Shown here piece by piece: positions 43,516-53,024 of a stretch of 64,000 nucleotides of DNA. Where the stretch lies: positions 1-64,000 of the forward strand of contig NZ_JBCHVB010000003.1 in the NCBI RefSeq assembly GCF_039023475.1, given 5' to 3'. A program made the translations under genes and the position numbers. Each line of letters opens with the position of its first letter. Position 1 is the stretch's first letter. Under the pieces are notes generated by a model. That model had not been told where the DNA came from. It made no database searches and saw only the letters and a program-made list of their open reading frames with translations. This stretch comes from Erwinia sp039023475 (GTDB lineage Bacteria; Pseudomonadota; Gammaproteobacteria; Enterobacterales; Enterobacteriaceae).

Positions 43516-45149
43516 TACGCCTCCTGCATCATCTGCCGGTATTTCATGTGGTCATGATACATCTCGCGGAACACCCGATACTTGCGATCGTAATAGCGTT
43601 TAATTTCATTGGTCTGCGGCGTAACCGTTTTGCCTGCCCGGCTCATGGCATTCATCGCTTCAGGAAGGGTTCCATACAGCCCTGCGGCTACGGTGCCCAT
43701 CATCGCGCTTCCCAGCAGCATCGCCTCACTCTCCTCCGGCAGCAGCATGGCGCAGCCGGTGGCGTTGGCATGCTCCTGAACGAACACCGGATTTTTCGTC
43801 CCGCCGCCGCTGGCCATAATCGTGTCGATGCTGTAGCCGCTCTGGTTCATGGTTTCGATGATATGCCGGGTACCGAGCGCGATGGCCTGAACCGTGGCGA
43901 GATAGTGCAGGGCCATATCCTCCGGCGTGCGGGAAAGTTTCAGGCCGGTCAGTATCCCTGTCAGATTAGGATTGGCGCGCGGTGAACGGTTGCCGTGAAA
44001 GTAGGGCAGCATATGGATATCCTGGGTCAGGAAAGCGATCTTTTCCGGCTCTCCCGCCATTTTGCGCAGCAGATCGTTCAGCACTTCATAGATCGTTTTT
44101 CCCAGCGATTTACCCTGTTCCCGCAGCTGCGCATAGCAGGGATGCGACTGGATCATATGATCAATCAGCGCGCCGGTCGCAGACTGCCCGCCCTCATTAA
44201 GCCAGAAATCGGGCAGCACCGCGGAAAAGTAGGGGCCCCAGACGCCCTTGATAAAGCGGGGCGCGCGGGAAATCGCCATATGACCGGTTGAGGTGCCGCC
44301 GATCAGCGCGATACGGCGGTCAAAGTCGGCGTGTTCGCCTGAGGCTCCTGAAGCGCCCAGCGTACCGAGGCTGCCTGCATGGGCGTCAATCACCGACACG
44401 CTGACCGCCGTGCCCGGCATCAGGCCCATTTCAGCGGCGGCGCGCTGCGTCAGGCCGTGACCCAGGGGTTCCCCCATCGTTTTCACCTCGCTGCCAATTT
44501 TCGCCGCATCGTGCTCCAGCAAATCCTCCAGGCCGATCAGCCGGAAATAGCTCTCATCCCAGCGGTTTTCATGGCCCATATAGGTCCATTTGCACACCAG
44601 CGAGCAGAGTGAGCGGGTGGCATCCTGCGTTGCGCGCCAGGTCAGAAAGTCCGGGAGGTCGAAGAGGTGGCCAATATTCTGCCAGCTATTGGGCATGTGC
44701 TGCTTCAGCCACAGCAGCTTTGGCGTTTGCATCTCCGGGGAAATCACGCCACCCACGTAATCCAGCACGGGATGCCGGGTCGCATTGATGCGCTCAGCCT
44801 GACCGATCGCCCGGTGATCCATCCAGACGATAATATTCTGCTCGCTGCGGCCGGAGGGGCTGACCGTCAACGGCTTTCCTTCTTTATCCAGCACCACGAG
44901 CGAGCAGGTTGCATCGAAACCGATACCCTTGATCTGTACCGGATTGATGTTGCTCTGGTTAACGGCATCCCGCACCGACTGGCAAACCGCCTGCCAGATA
45001 TCGTCTGATGACTGCTCCACAAAATCGGCCTGCGGACGAAACAGCGCAATTTCACGGCTGGCCTGGCCCATCATGCGGCCTTTGCTGTCAAAGATGCCAG
45101 CGCGTGCGCTGCCGGTTCCCACATCCACACCCAGATAATAACTCGTCAT
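43515..45149 (-). CDS. FGGY-family pentulose kinase (YDR109C/FGGY subgroup)
   Basis: A 544-residue sugar kinase with the N-terminal ATPase fold YYLGVDVGTGSARAGIFD, the WMDHRA substrate region, VSVIDAHAGSLGTLGA with the catalytic Asp, and MASGGGTKNPVFVQEHANATG in the C-terminal half. The match is to the subgroup that includes yeast YDR109C and human FGGY, the latter shown to phosphorylate D-ribulose. It would trap an incoming ketopentose or similar sugar as a phosphate. It lies between the permease genes and the SIS isomerase. The exact substrate is not readable from sequence. Confidence 0.85.
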   Translation of the reverse strand: MTSYYLGVDVGTGSARAGIFDSKGRMMGQASREIALFRPQADFVEQSSDDIWQAVCQSVRDAVNQSNINPVQIKGIGFDATCSLVVLDKEGKPLTVSPSGRSEQNIIVWMDHRAIGQAERINATRHPVLDYVGGVISPEMQTPKLLWLKQHMPNSWQNIGHLFDLPDFLTWRATQDATRSLCSLVCKWTYMGHENRWDESYFRLIGLEDLLEHDAAKIGSEVKTMGEPLGHGLTQRAAAEMGLMPGTAVSVSVIDAHAGSLGTLGASGASGEHADFDRRIALIGGTSTGHMAISRAPRFIKGVWGPYFSAVLPDFWLNEGGQSATGALIDHMIQSHPCYAQLREQGKSLGKTIYEVLNDLLRKMAGEPEKIAFLTQDIHMLPYFHGNRSPRANPNLTGILTGLKLSRTPEDMALHYLATVQAIALGTRHIIETMNQSGYSIDTIMASGGGTKNPVFVQEHANATGCAMLLPEESEAMLLGSAMMGTVAAGLYGTLPEAMNAMSRAGKTVTPQTNEIKRYYDRKYRVFREMYHDHMKYRQMMQEA

Positions 45150-45165
45150 AGTTAAGCCTCGTCCG

Positions 45166-46116
45166 TCAGGTTCTGCGATTTTGTAATGCGATAAACAGGA
45201 TAAGCACGCCGCCCCAGAGGGCCATCGTCAGGTAGCTGCTCACGCCCAGCAGATTCAGTCCGCTTTCCAGCATCTGTAACACAATCAGGGCCAGCACCAT
45301 GCCGGTGACCCGGCCAAAGCCGCCGTCGGGGTTGACGCCGCCCAGCACTGAGGCAAGGATCGTGATCAGCAGCCAGGATTCGCCATAGCCTGCTTTCGCC
45401 GAGTTAAACATCGACATCATTAACAGGGCCGCCCCCCAGCTCAGCAGGGCTGAGAGCACATAAACGGTGACAATCACTCTTGTAGTCGACACGCCGCTGA
45501 AACGGGTCGCCTGTTCATTCGAACCGAGCAGATAGATGCTGCGGCCCAGCGTGGTCTGCTCCAGAATGACCCACAGGCCAAAAGCGACCAGCAGAAACAG
45601 CAGCAGCGCAAAGGGAATACCGAACAGATCGCCATTGCCAAGAAACTGGATCAGCGGTGGGAAGCCGGAAATCACCGCACCGTTAGTCAGCAGAATATTC
45701 AGTCCGGTAATCAGCGTCATGGTGCCCAGCGTGGCGAGAATGGGCGAGACCCCAACAACCGCAATCAGCAAGCCGTTTACCGTACCGATCAGTATCGCCA
45801 GCAGCGCGCCAGCCAGCAGGGCCAGCAGCATAAACTGCGGCCCCGGAAAGTGAACGATAATGGCCGCCATCAGCAGCGAGCAGGCGTTAGCGCTGGCAAT
45901 GATTGACAGATTGATGCCGCCGGTCAGCATAGTCAGCCCCATGCCGAGCGCCAGCAGGCCCAGCACCGGCAGCTGCGTGGCGATCGACTGAAAGTTGCCT
46001 GAGCTGAAAAAACGGCCTCCCAGGATCAGGGAAAAGAGTCCCAGCACGACCACAATCATCAGTAGCTGTAGCCGGATAATGCGGTCGCCGGGCACGATTT
46101 TAGTGAGCGCGAACAT
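45166..46116 (-). CDS. Sugar ABC transporter permease (RbsC family), second
   Basis: A 316-residue membrane protein of the branched-chain/ribose permease family with about eight to ten helices and the family motif ALGMGLTMLTGGINLSI near the front and SVLGGVNPDGGFGRVTG in the coupling-loop region. It is the second of two different permeases, so the importer is probably a heterodimer in the membrane. It starts 1 base after the first permease stop. Confidence 0.9.
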   Translation of the reverse strand: MFALTKIVPGDRIIRLQLLMIVVVLGLFSLILGGRFFSSGNFQSIATQLPVLGLLALGMGLTMLTGGINLSIIASANACSLLMAAIIVHFPGPQFMLLALLAGALLAILIGTVNGLLIAVVGVSPILATLGTMTLITGLNILLTNGAVISGFPPLIQFLGNGDLFGIPFALLLFLLVAFGLWVILEQTTLGRSIYLLGSNEQATRFSGVSTTRVIVTVYVLSALLSWGAALLMMSMFNSAKAGYGESWLLITILASVLGGVNPDGGFGRVTGMVLALIVLQMLESGLNLLGVSSYLTMALWGGVLILFIALQNRRT

Positions 46117-46117
46117 G

Positions 46118-47104
46118 CTATATCCCCTTCACCAGTTTGCGTTTTTCATTCCACGCGGTGGCGCTGATACCGACCAGAATGATCAGTCCGCTTAACACCG
46201 TATGCCAGTAAGATGAGATGGCCATCAGCGTCAGGCCGTTTTGCAGAAACGCCAGCAGCAGGACACCAAGCAGCGTGCCCAGCAGCGAGCCGCGCCCGCC
46301 GGTCATACTGGTGCCGCCCAGCACCACGGCGGCGAGCACGGTCAGCTCATAGCCAACGAGCGAGTTGGGTGCAACCGACTGGGTGGTCTGCGCCTGAACG
46401 ACGGCGGCAACGCCAGCCAGCAGCCCCATATAGCCATAGACATAAAAGTGCAGCCTCAGCAGGTTCATACCCAGCCGGGAGGCCGATTCGCGGTTGCCGC
46501 CCATGGCGTAAATCTGCCTGCCCAGTCGGGTATAGCGCATCAGCACCCCGGTGAAGATAAACACCGCCAGCAGGGTGAGAAGGGGCAGCGTCAGGCCATA
46601 TTCATAACCGTCAGCGGCGGTGAACGAGAACCAGTTGATGCCGTTCATAAACCAGTCCGGAAAGCCGTAAAGCCAGGTGCCGTTGGTAAACCAGACCAGC
46701 AGGCCATAAAACAGGTTTAGCGTGGCGATAGTGATAATGATGGCGGGGACACGCAGAAAGTAGACCAGCGCGCCGTTAATCAGCCCAAGCGCCAGGCCGC
46801 AGCCCATGGCGATGGCGAAAACCATCGGGAAACTGCCGCCGTGCGCCAGCATGACGCTGGCCATCACGTACTGGGCAATCGCCGTCATCGCCGGAAAGGA
46901 GATATCAATGCCGCCCGCAATCAGGACCACAAACAGGCCGCAGGCGAGGATGCCCAGGATGGCATAGCTGGTGGCGACATCGGTGAGATTTCCCAGCGTC
47001 AGAAACTCACCGGTGCGCAGGCTCAGACCCAGCGCGAGCAGCAGGATCAGCATGCCGAGCCAGAATTCATGATGGCTTACCAGATGACGCAGTTTTTTAT
47101 TCAT
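46118..47104 (-). CDS. Sugar ABC transporter permease (RbsC family), first
   Basis: A 328-residue permease with motifs LACGLFVVLIAGGIDISFPA and AAVVLGGTSMTGGRGSLLG. I chose the ATG at 47104 (MNKKLRHLVSHHEFWLGM), which overlaps the ATPase gene by 8 bases; an in-frame ATG at 47167 lies deeper in the ATPase gene. It pairs with the second permease. Confidence 0.9.
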   Translation of the reverse strand: MNKKLRHLVSHHEFWLGMLILLLALGLSLRTGEFLTLGNLTDVATSYAILGILACGLFVVLIAGGIDISFPAMTAIAQYVMASVMLAHGGSFPMVFAIAMGCGLALGLINGALVYFLRVPAIIITIATLNLFYGLLVWFTNGTWLYGFPDWFMNGINWFSFTAADGYEYGLTLPLLTLLAVFIFTGVLMRYTRLGRQIYAMGGNRESASRLGMNLLRLHFYVYGYMGLLAGVAAVVQAQTTQSVAPNSLVGYELTVLAAVVLGGTSMTGGRGSLLGTLLGVLLLAFLQNGLTLMAISSYWHTVLSGLIILVGISATAWNEKRKLVKGI

Positions 47105-48590
47105 TGACCACCCCGGCAATCTCCTCTTCCCGGCACTGATGTGGAGCAAAGCTGGCCACAAGCTCACCTTTGCGCATTACCAGCACCCGATGGCTGTTGT
47201 ACCAGGCTTCCGGGATCTCATCGCAGATCATCAGCACCGCCATGCCGGAATCGGCCAGATCGCGGGCGATGCGGTAAATCCCTTCTTTGTTAGCGATATC
47301 CACCCCGACGGTGGGCGAGTCAAGAATCAGCACCCTTGGCCGTGTGGCGACCCATTTGCCGATGGCCACGCGCTGGGCATTGCCGCCGGAGAGCGTCTGT
47401 ACCGGCAGCTGGCTGTCTGACACTTTGATATTCAGCTGCCGGATCAGCGTGGCGACCCGATCGCGAGCCTTATGGCGGTCGAGTAGCCCGATGCGGTTAT
47501 GCAGGCGAGGAAAGATCGGCACCAGCAGGTTATCGAAAATTGACTGCTGCATAATCAGTCCGTGGGTCTGCCGATCCTCGGAAACGTAGGCAATACCATG
47601 GCGTATGGCATCGCGATTACTGCGCAGTTTTACCGGCAGGCCTTCAATACAAATTTCGCCGCTGTCAGGGCGGGTCATGCCAAACAGCGACAGACACAGC
47701 TCGGTGCGGCCGGCGCCAAGCAGTCCCACAATGGAAAGAATTTCTCCGCCCCGCAGGCTGAGATTCACTGACTGATACTCGCCTTTGCGCGTCAGATTCC
47801 TGACTTCCAGCAGTGGCGTTTCGCTGCTGTCGGCGCGATGAGGGAGATGGCTGAAGGCAAAACGCTGCCCGGTCATCAGGAAAGCGAGCTCGTCGCTGTC
47901 CAGCTCGCTGGCGGGCCAGGTGCCGACCAGCTTGCCGTCGCGCATGACGCTGATGCGATCGGCCACTTCCATCACTTCGTCCAGCTTATGACTGACAAAG
48001 ACCACGCAGAGTCCCGCCGCTTTCAGCTCGTTGACCACCCGCAGCAGTCCATTGACTTCATGGCGTGTCAGCGAGGCAGTAGGCTCATCCATAATTACCA
48101 GGCTGGCATCGGCAGCCAGCGCGCGGCAGATTGCCACCAGCTGTCTGTCAGCGATGGAAAGTTTTTCGACCTTACGATCGGGATCGAGGGTCACGCCGAT
48201 ACGCTGCATGGTCCGGACAGCCAGGTCGCGCATCGCCCTCCGACGGACCCAGAAGCCGCCGCCGGGAAGATAACGATGCACCGCGATGTTCTCCGCGACG
48301 GTCAGGTTAGGAAATAGCGAGAGATCCTGATAAATCACCTGTACGCCGTAAAACGCCGAGAGCGAGGGCGAAAGATGGGGGAAAAGCTTACCCTGAATAC
48401 CAATATGCGCCCCTTTATCGGGATGGTAGACGCCGGAAATCACTTTAATCAGCGTGCTTTTCCCGCAGCCATTCTGTCCGGCCAGGCAATGAACTTCCCC
48501 TTTATTCAGGGTCAGCGTGACGTTATCCAGCGCCAGAACGCCGGGAAACGATTTGCTGATATGTTCAAGCGAGATAAAAGGTTGTGACAT
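47097..48590 (-). CDS. Sugar ABC transporter ATPase (RbsA family, duplicated)
   Basis: A 497-residue ATPase with two fused nucleotide-binding domains. The first is canonical: AGQNGCGKSTLIKVISG, LSIADRQLVAICRAL and LVIMDEPTASL. The second has GLLGAGRTELCLSLFG in place of a normal Walker A (no GKS/T), with LSGGNAQRVAIGKW and LILDSPTVGVDI, as in RbsA-type proteins, whose second site is degenerate. The start at 48590 (MSQPFISLEHISKSFPGV) has GAGGAGC about 8 bases upstream. Confidence 0.92.
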   Translation of the reverse strand: MSQPFISLEHISKSFPGVLALDNVTLTLNKGEVHCLAGQNGCGKSTLIKVISGVYHPDKGAHIGIQGKLFPHLSPSLSAFYGVQVIYQDLSLFPNLTVAENIAVHRYLPGGGFWVRRRAMRDLAVRTMQRIGVTLDPDRKVEKLSIADRQLVAICRALAADASLVIMDEPTASLTRHEVNGLLRVVNELKAAGLCVVFVSHKLDEVMEVADRISVMRDGKLVGTWPASELDSDELAFLMTGQRFAFSHLPHRADSSETPLLEVRNLTRKGEYQSVNLSLRGGEILSIVGLLGAGRTELCLSLFGMTRPDSGEICIEGLPVKLRSNRDAIRHGIAYVSEDRQTHGLIMQQSIFDNLLVPIFPRLHNRIGLLDRHKARDRVATLIRQLNIKVSDSQLPVQTLSGGNAQRVAIGKWVATRPRVLILDSPTVGVDIANKEGIYRIARDLADSGMAVLMICDEIPEAWYNSHRVLVMRKGELVASFAPHQCREEEIAGVVNE

Positions 48591-48613
48591 ACAGATGCTC
48601 CTCAGATGTGGCA

Positions 48614-48650
48614 TTGCCGCAGGCCGGGCCGAGGGTTAAGCCTGCGGCAA
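48614..48650 (-). promoter_or_regulatory. Intra-operon hairpin after the binding-protein gene
   Basis: A perfect 11-bp inverted repeat TTGCCGCAGGC / GCCTGCGGCAA with a 15-base loop lies between the binding-protein gene and the ATPase gene. It has no proper T tract. Such hairpins protect the upstream mRNA from 3' decay or partly end transcription, giving more binding protein than membrane parts. Confidence 0.7.
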
Positions 48651-48665
48651 ATCTTTTGTATGCAC

Positions 48666-49652
48666 TCAGAAGCCGAGCGTTTTGGCGTTATCTTTGGTGA
48701 CTTCCAGTATCCGGTTAAAGCGAATCACGTGGTTTTGCATATCCACATCAGCCTTACCCAGTCCTTCAATGGTCAGGCTGTCATCCACTTCTTTGCCGTC
48801 GAGAATCTGGTCAGCCAGGCTCACCAGGGCAAAGCCCGCATCTTTCGGATCCCAGAGCAGCACTTTCTTGATATCGCCGCTGGCGAGATAAGGGGCAGCC
48901 TGGGCGGGCATGGCGATGCCGACCACGGTGATTTTGTTTTTCGCCCTTTTACTTTTTACCGCCTGTCCGGCGCCAATCGGCCCCAGCGAACCAAAGCCAA
49001 TAATTCCCTTGAGATCGGGCCAGGTCCGCATCAGATCTAGCGTGGTGGCGTAAGATTTATCGATGCTTTCGGCGACCGGCAGACGGGAGGTAACTTCATG
49101 CATATCGGGGTACTTCTTTTTCTGCCAGGCGATAGCGGCGTCTGCCCAGGCGTTATGCAGAGGGACGGTCAGGGAGCCGACGTAAATGGCGTAGCCGCCT
49201 TTGCCACCCATCGCGGCGGCCAGCTCATCCATGTTCTTTTCGGCATACTTCTGGCTGTCGATGGTTTCCACATCCCACTGACCGACAGACCGTTCGGGAG
49301 ATTCATGCGTCAGCACCACGATGCCCTGGTCGCGCGCTTTTTTCAGCACCGGCTCCAGCACTTTTGCATCATTAGGAACCACGATGATGGCATCGACTTT
49401 TTTAGCTATCAGATCCTCAATCACTTTTACCTGTTGTGCCGGATCGGGCGTTGAGCCGCCGACCTGATAAGCATTGACGTCGAGCCTGGTCGCCGCTTCT
49501 TCCACGCCGACCGCCATGCGGGTGAACCACGGAATACCGGTAACTTTTGCGACAACGGCGATCTCATGCTTTTCTGCTGCGAAGGAGGGTGCGGTAAATA
49601 GCATGCATGCAGAAACCACACATGCATTGAGTAATGCGAGGTTAAATTTCAT
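48666..49652 (-). CDS. Periplasmic sugar-binding protein (RbsB-like)
   Basis: A 328-residue type I periplasmic binding protein, first gene of the operon, with a signal peptide ending APSFA. The mature part shows the two-lobe pattern: IAVVAKVTGIPWFTRMAVGVEEAA, VKVIEDLIAKKVDAIIVVPNDA, IVVLTHESPE, and GIIGFGSLGPIGAGQAVKSK. It captures the sugar and delivers it to the two permeases. I chose the ATG at 49652, preceded by AAAGG; an in-frame ATG at 49757 would give a non-signal N-terminus. Substrate residues cannot be assigned by eye. Confidence 0.9.
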   Translation of the reverse strand: MKFNLALLNACVVSACMLFTAPSFAAEKHEIAVVAKVTGIPWFTRMAVGVEEAATRLDVNAYQVGGSTPDPAQQVKVIEDLIAKKVDAIIVVPNDAKVLEPVLKKARDQGIVVLTHESPERSVGQWDVETIDSQKYAEKNMDELAAAMGGKGGYAIYVGSLTVPLHNAWADAAIAWQKKKYPDMHEVTSRLPVAESIDKSYATTLDLMRTWPDLKGIIGFGSLGPIGAGQAVKSKRAKNKITVVGIAMPAQAAPYLASGDIKKVLLWDPKDAGFALVSLADQILDGKEVDDSLTIEGLGKADVDMQNHVIRFNRILEVTKDNAKTLGF

Positions 49653-50335
49653 AGCAGTACCTTTATTATTGAGCGGCAAGTCCGCTGTGTTGCCCGCTGG
49701 TGCTGGCTGAGTCTGGTTGGTTAAGGTATGGCCTGAGCCACAGGGGCACGATAGCAAGCGCCTGTCACCACGCGAGCATTAAAGTTAATAAAATGTGACA
49801 TGTAATTATTTAGGTAAATATTTGTGGGTTATTTTGTTAATTAATTGTGTTTTTCGGCGGGTTGTTGGGAAAATTACATCATGCATAGTTGGATTTAAGT
49901 TTTAATTTTGTTAATTAATAACAAGTAATTAACATTATTCTCTTCGGCAGCTCGCGTTGACTATTTTCCGCATGTGCAGGCTTAATAAACGGCTGTTCAA
50001 AAGTGAAAAGCGTGAAGGGTATCCCTCTCTTATCACTGACAGCCGCCCGTTTAGCCTGAAGATATGAAAGCCTTTTCCGTAATTCAGTTACAGAGACTGT
50101 TTTCATCAGATACTGGCTCATCAGGCAGACGTATGATGGCGTGCACCCTGACATTCCGGATGATGAATTGACGGCTTAAGGGCTTTCCACCACAATCTGC
50201 GGTTCGGTATTCCCTCAACATTAATGATCTACGCGGATAAATCCTGAGACGTGCATTTCGCCTGCTGCCTGTACGGTAGCGATGCCGGATGCCTCACGCT
50301 GGCGTAGTACTTATCATCAAGGAGAAACGTGACTT
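49653..50335. other. Divergent control region of the sugar operon and yfcJ
   Basis: 683 bases with an AT-rich core (49780-49930) and no supported gene; a 79-codon minus-strand frame at 49915-50154 has no recognisable family. A TGTGA half-site at 49794-49798 could be part of a weak CRP site. AAGGAG at 50319-50324 serves yfcJ. Confidence 0.5.
49831..49919. repeat. Direct repeat with TTAATTAA cores upstream of the sugar operon
   Basis: The 15-base sequence ATTTTGTTAATTAAT occurs at 49831-49845 and again at 49905-49919, 74 bases apart (about seven helical turns). Each copy contains part of the palindrome TTAATTAA. It may be a paired operator for looping repression, or simply AT-rich chance. Confidence 0.55.
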
Positions 50336-51511
50336 ATGGCCCCGGTCACTGATGGCGCTTCGGCGAAGGCCACGGCCTCGCTGGCCACTATTTCATTTGC
50401 CGTATTTCTGACCTACCTCACCGCCGGGCTCGCCTTGCCGGTGATCCCGCTTTTTGTGCATCAGGAACTGGGCCTGAGCAATGTGATGGTGGGGCTGGCC
50501 GTAGGCGTTCAGTTCTTCGCCACGCTGCTGACGCGGGGCTATGCTGGCAGGCTGGCCGATCAGCGCGGCGCAAAACGCTCCACGTTACAGGGCATGCTCG
50601 CCTGTGCCGTGGTGGGCCTGACCTATCTGCTGGCGGCGACGCTGCCTTTACCGGTGATGGGAAAGTTTGCGCTGCTGCTGGCGGGCAGGCTGCTGCTGGG
50701 CTTTGGTGAAAGCCAGCTGCTGACCGGCAACCTCGCCTGGGGATTAGGGCTGGTGGGGCCGAAACGCTCCGGGCGCGTGATGTCCTGGAACGGCATGGCG
50801 ATTTACGGCGCGCTGGCGGCAGGCGCACCGCTCGGCCTGCTTCTGCACGATCGCTGGGGCTTTATGGCGATGGGCGGCGCCATTATGGTGCTGCCGCTGA
50901 TAGCCCTGTTATTTAACGGCTGGGTAAAGCCGGTACCGGCGCATCCCGGCGTCCGTCCTTCACTCAAAACGGTCATCGGGCAGATCCTTTCGCCGGGCTG
51001 TGCGCTTGCTTTACAGGGGGTTGGCTTTGCGGTGATCGGGACGTTCACCTCGCTCTGGTTTGCCAGCCAGCAGTGGGGGAATGCCGGTTTTGCCCTGACG
51101 GCGTTTGGCTTCGCCTTCGTGCTGATGCGCATCCTGTTTGGCTGGATGCCGGATCGTCTCGGTGGCGTACGGGTCGCCCTCATCTCGCTCGCCATTGAGG
51201 CGACGGGCCTGCTGGTACTTGGCGTTGCGGAAAGCGGAGAGATGGCGCTGGCGGGCGCTGCGCTGACCGGCTGCGGCTGTTCGCTGGTATTTCCGGCGCT
51301 CGGTGTCGAAGTGGTTAAGCGCGTTGCGCCCCAGGTCAGGGGCACGGCGCTGGGCGGATTCGCGGCCTTTCAGGATATCGCTTACGGCGCCAGCGGGCCG
51401 CTGACCGGCATACTGGCGACCTCGTTCGGCTATAGCGCTGTTTATCTCACCGGCGCTGCCTGCGCCTTGTTGGGCATGGTGGTCACCCTGATTTTCATCC
51501 GCCGTCAGTAG
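50336..51511 (+). CDS. yfcJ: YfcJ, major facilitator superfamily transporter
   Basis: A 391-residue 12-helix MFS protein closely matching E. coli YfcJ (FAVFLTYLTAGLALPVIPLFVH, TRGYAGRLADQRGAKRS as the loop 2-3 motif, GRLLLGFGESQLLTG, ALGGFAAFQDIAYGASGPL). Probable exporter; the substrate is unknown (the YhhS/YfcJ group). AAGGAG lies 11 bases upstream. In E. coli it adjoins fabB; here the sugar operon has come between. It overlaps the convergent MocR gene by 7 bases. Confidence 0.92.
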   Translation: MAPVTDGASAKATASLATISFAVFLTYLTAGLALPVIPLFVHQELGLSNVMVGLAVGVQFFATLLTRGYAGRLADQRGAKRSTLQGMLACAVVGLTYLLAATLPLPVMGKFALLLAGRLLLGFGESQLLTGNLAWGLGLVGPKRSGRVMSWNGMAIYGALAAGAPLGLLLHDRWGFMAMGGAIMVLPLIALLFNGWVKPVPAHPGVRPSLKTVIGQILSPGCALALQGVGFAVIGTFTSLWFASQQWGNAGFALTAFGFAFVLMRILFGWMPDRLGGVRVALISLAIEATGLLVLGVAESGEMALAGAALTGCGCSLVFPALGVEVVKRVAPQVRGTALGGFAAFQDIAYGASGPLTGILATSFGYSAVYLTGAACALLGMVVTLIFIRRQ

Positions 51512-52935
51512 CTGAGGCGCGACAGCTTATTTACGGCCTGGACGATCTCCGTCCGCTGAAGGGCGGAGAACCCTAAAAGCCAGCCTTCCTGCTGCGGCGT
51601 TCCGGCATAAAGCGGGGAGAGGCGGGGTAAAACCAGCCCGGCTGCCCGCGCTTCTTCCGTCAGCCTCTGCTCGCCCCCTTTTGGCAGCGTCACGGTCACC
51701 TGTAAACCGCACCCCTGGCTGAGGGGGAGAAGATTTCCCGCCAGCTTAGTTTCCAGTTCAGTCAGTAAAAGTTCGCGGCGGCTGGCGTACAATTTGCGCA
51801 TCAGCCGCAGATGGGCCTGGAAGTAGCCGTTATGGATAAAATCTGCCGTAACGGCCTGCACGATCTGTGCGCTGTGACCATCCATCACGCTGCGTAACCG
51901 GCAGAGCGGTTCAACCAGCGCCGGGGGCACAACCAGATAGGCCAGCCTGAGGGAAGGAAAGAGGGCTTTGGAAAAGGTGCCTAGATAGATCGTTCGTCCG
52001 CCTTTATCCAGACCCTGAAGGGCAGGCATCGGCTGCGCATCATAGTAAAACTCACTGTCGTAATCGTCTTCAATCAGCCAGCAGCGCCGGCGGCGGGCAT
52101 AGTCCAGCCAGGCTAACCGGCGCTGCAGGCTCATCGTGGTGCCGGTGGGATACTGATGCGAAGGCGTCAGGTAAACCAGCCTGGGCGGCGAAGCATCGGG
52201 CAGGACCGCGCCCTCGCTGTCGATAGCGATACCGCGTACCGCTGCGCCGGCGCTGATAAACGCATTGCGCGCTCCGGCATAACCTGGCTCCTCAAGCCAG
52301 ACTTCATCCCCGTCATCGCACAGAAGTAGCGCAATCATCTGTAACGCCTGCTGGGAGCTGGTCAGGATCACAACCTGCTCCGCGTTGCACTGGACGCCGC
52401 GGGACTGCGCAAGGTAGCCGGCGACCGCATCACGTAGTGCCGGCAGCCCCTGGGGATCGCCATAACGCATCAGGGCTTCAGAGTGATGGCGCAGCCGCTG
52501 ATTCATCAGCCGCCGCCAGATGTCATGGGGAAACGCCCGCAGATCGGGTGAACCGGACGCAAAAGCCTGCGGAAACAGCGGATCGCGGCAGCCCCCCGTG
52601 GCGACAATCTGCCTTCCCCGGGCGGAAAGCGGAACCTCCACTGAAGGCGGCGTGCGCTTTGCCCGTCGTGGTGGCGGCAGCGAAACGGCCACAAAGGTGC
52701 CTTTGCCGCTTTTTCTCAGCAGATAGCCTTCGCTTTCCAGCTGGGCATAGGCGGCCTCAACCGTTACCCGTGACAGGGCAAGATCGGTCGCCATCAGCCG
52801 GGAAGAGGGCAGGCGTTCCCCCATGCGAAGCGCGCCGCTGCCGATAAGGCGGCGCAGCGTGACGCAGAGCTTTTCCCGCAGCGTCTGGGCCTGAAGGGAG
52901 GTGAACAGTTCAATAATCGGGGCGGCAGGGGACAT
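51505..52935 (-). CDS. MocR-type (GntR/aminotransferase) transcription regulator
   Basis: A 476-residue regulator. The N-terminal GntR winged helix (LREKLCVTLRRLIGSGALRMGERLPSSR, then AYAQLESEGYLLRKSGKGTFV) is fused to a class I aminotransferase-like domain with a PLP-binding Lys in LGTFSKALFPSLR and EDDYDSEF upstream. Family members (PdxR, GabR) bind direct repeats and respond to PLP or its adducts. It is divergent from the rhodanese gene, its likely target, and direct repeats lie between them. Confidence 0.9.
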   Translation of the reverse strand: MSPAAPIIELFTSLQAQTLREKLCVTLRRLIGSGALRMGERLPSSRLMATDLALSRVTVEAAYAQLESEGYLLRKSGKGTFVAVSLPPPRRAKRTPPSVEVPLSARGRQIVATGGCRDPLFPQAFASGSPDLRAFPHDIWRRLMNQRLRHHSEALMRYGDPQGLPALRDAVAGYLAQSRGVQCNAEQVVILTSSQQALQMIALLLCDDGDEVWLEEPGYAGARNAFISAGAAVRGIAIDSEGAVLPDASPPRLVYLTPSHQYPTGTTMSLQRRLAWLDYARRRRCWLIEDDYDSEFYYDAQPMPALQGLDKGGRTIYLGTFSKALFPSLRLAYLVVPPALVEPLCRLRSVMDGHSAQIVQAVTADFIHNGYFQAHLRLMRKLYASRRELLLTELETKLAGNLLPLSQGCGLQVTVTLPKGGEQRLTEEARAAGLVLPRLSPLYAGTPQQEGWLLGFSALQRTEIVQAVNKLSRLSY

Positions 52936-52938
52936 AGT

Positions 52939-52993
52939 GGTCTTATCAATGCTCCTGAACAGGTCTTATCACTAAGGCCAGTTGACCCTATCA
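52939..52993. promoter_or_regulatory. Direct-repeat operators between mocR-type gene and rhodanese
   Basis: GGTCTTATCA is at 52939-52948 and again at 52962-52971, with a third, 7-of-10 copy (GACCCTATCA) at 52984-52993. The spacing is 22-23 bases, about two helical turns, which suits a head-to-tail MocR dimer. Confidence 0.7.
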
Positions 52994-53024
52994 TTGAGCC
53001 ACCAGTAACTTAAAGGCATTTTTA

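Noticed and set aside
49915..50154. 79-codon minus-strand frame upstream of the sugar operon
   Set aside because: No family resemblance, no clear ribosome-binding site and it lies in an AT-rich control region; kept only as intergenic.
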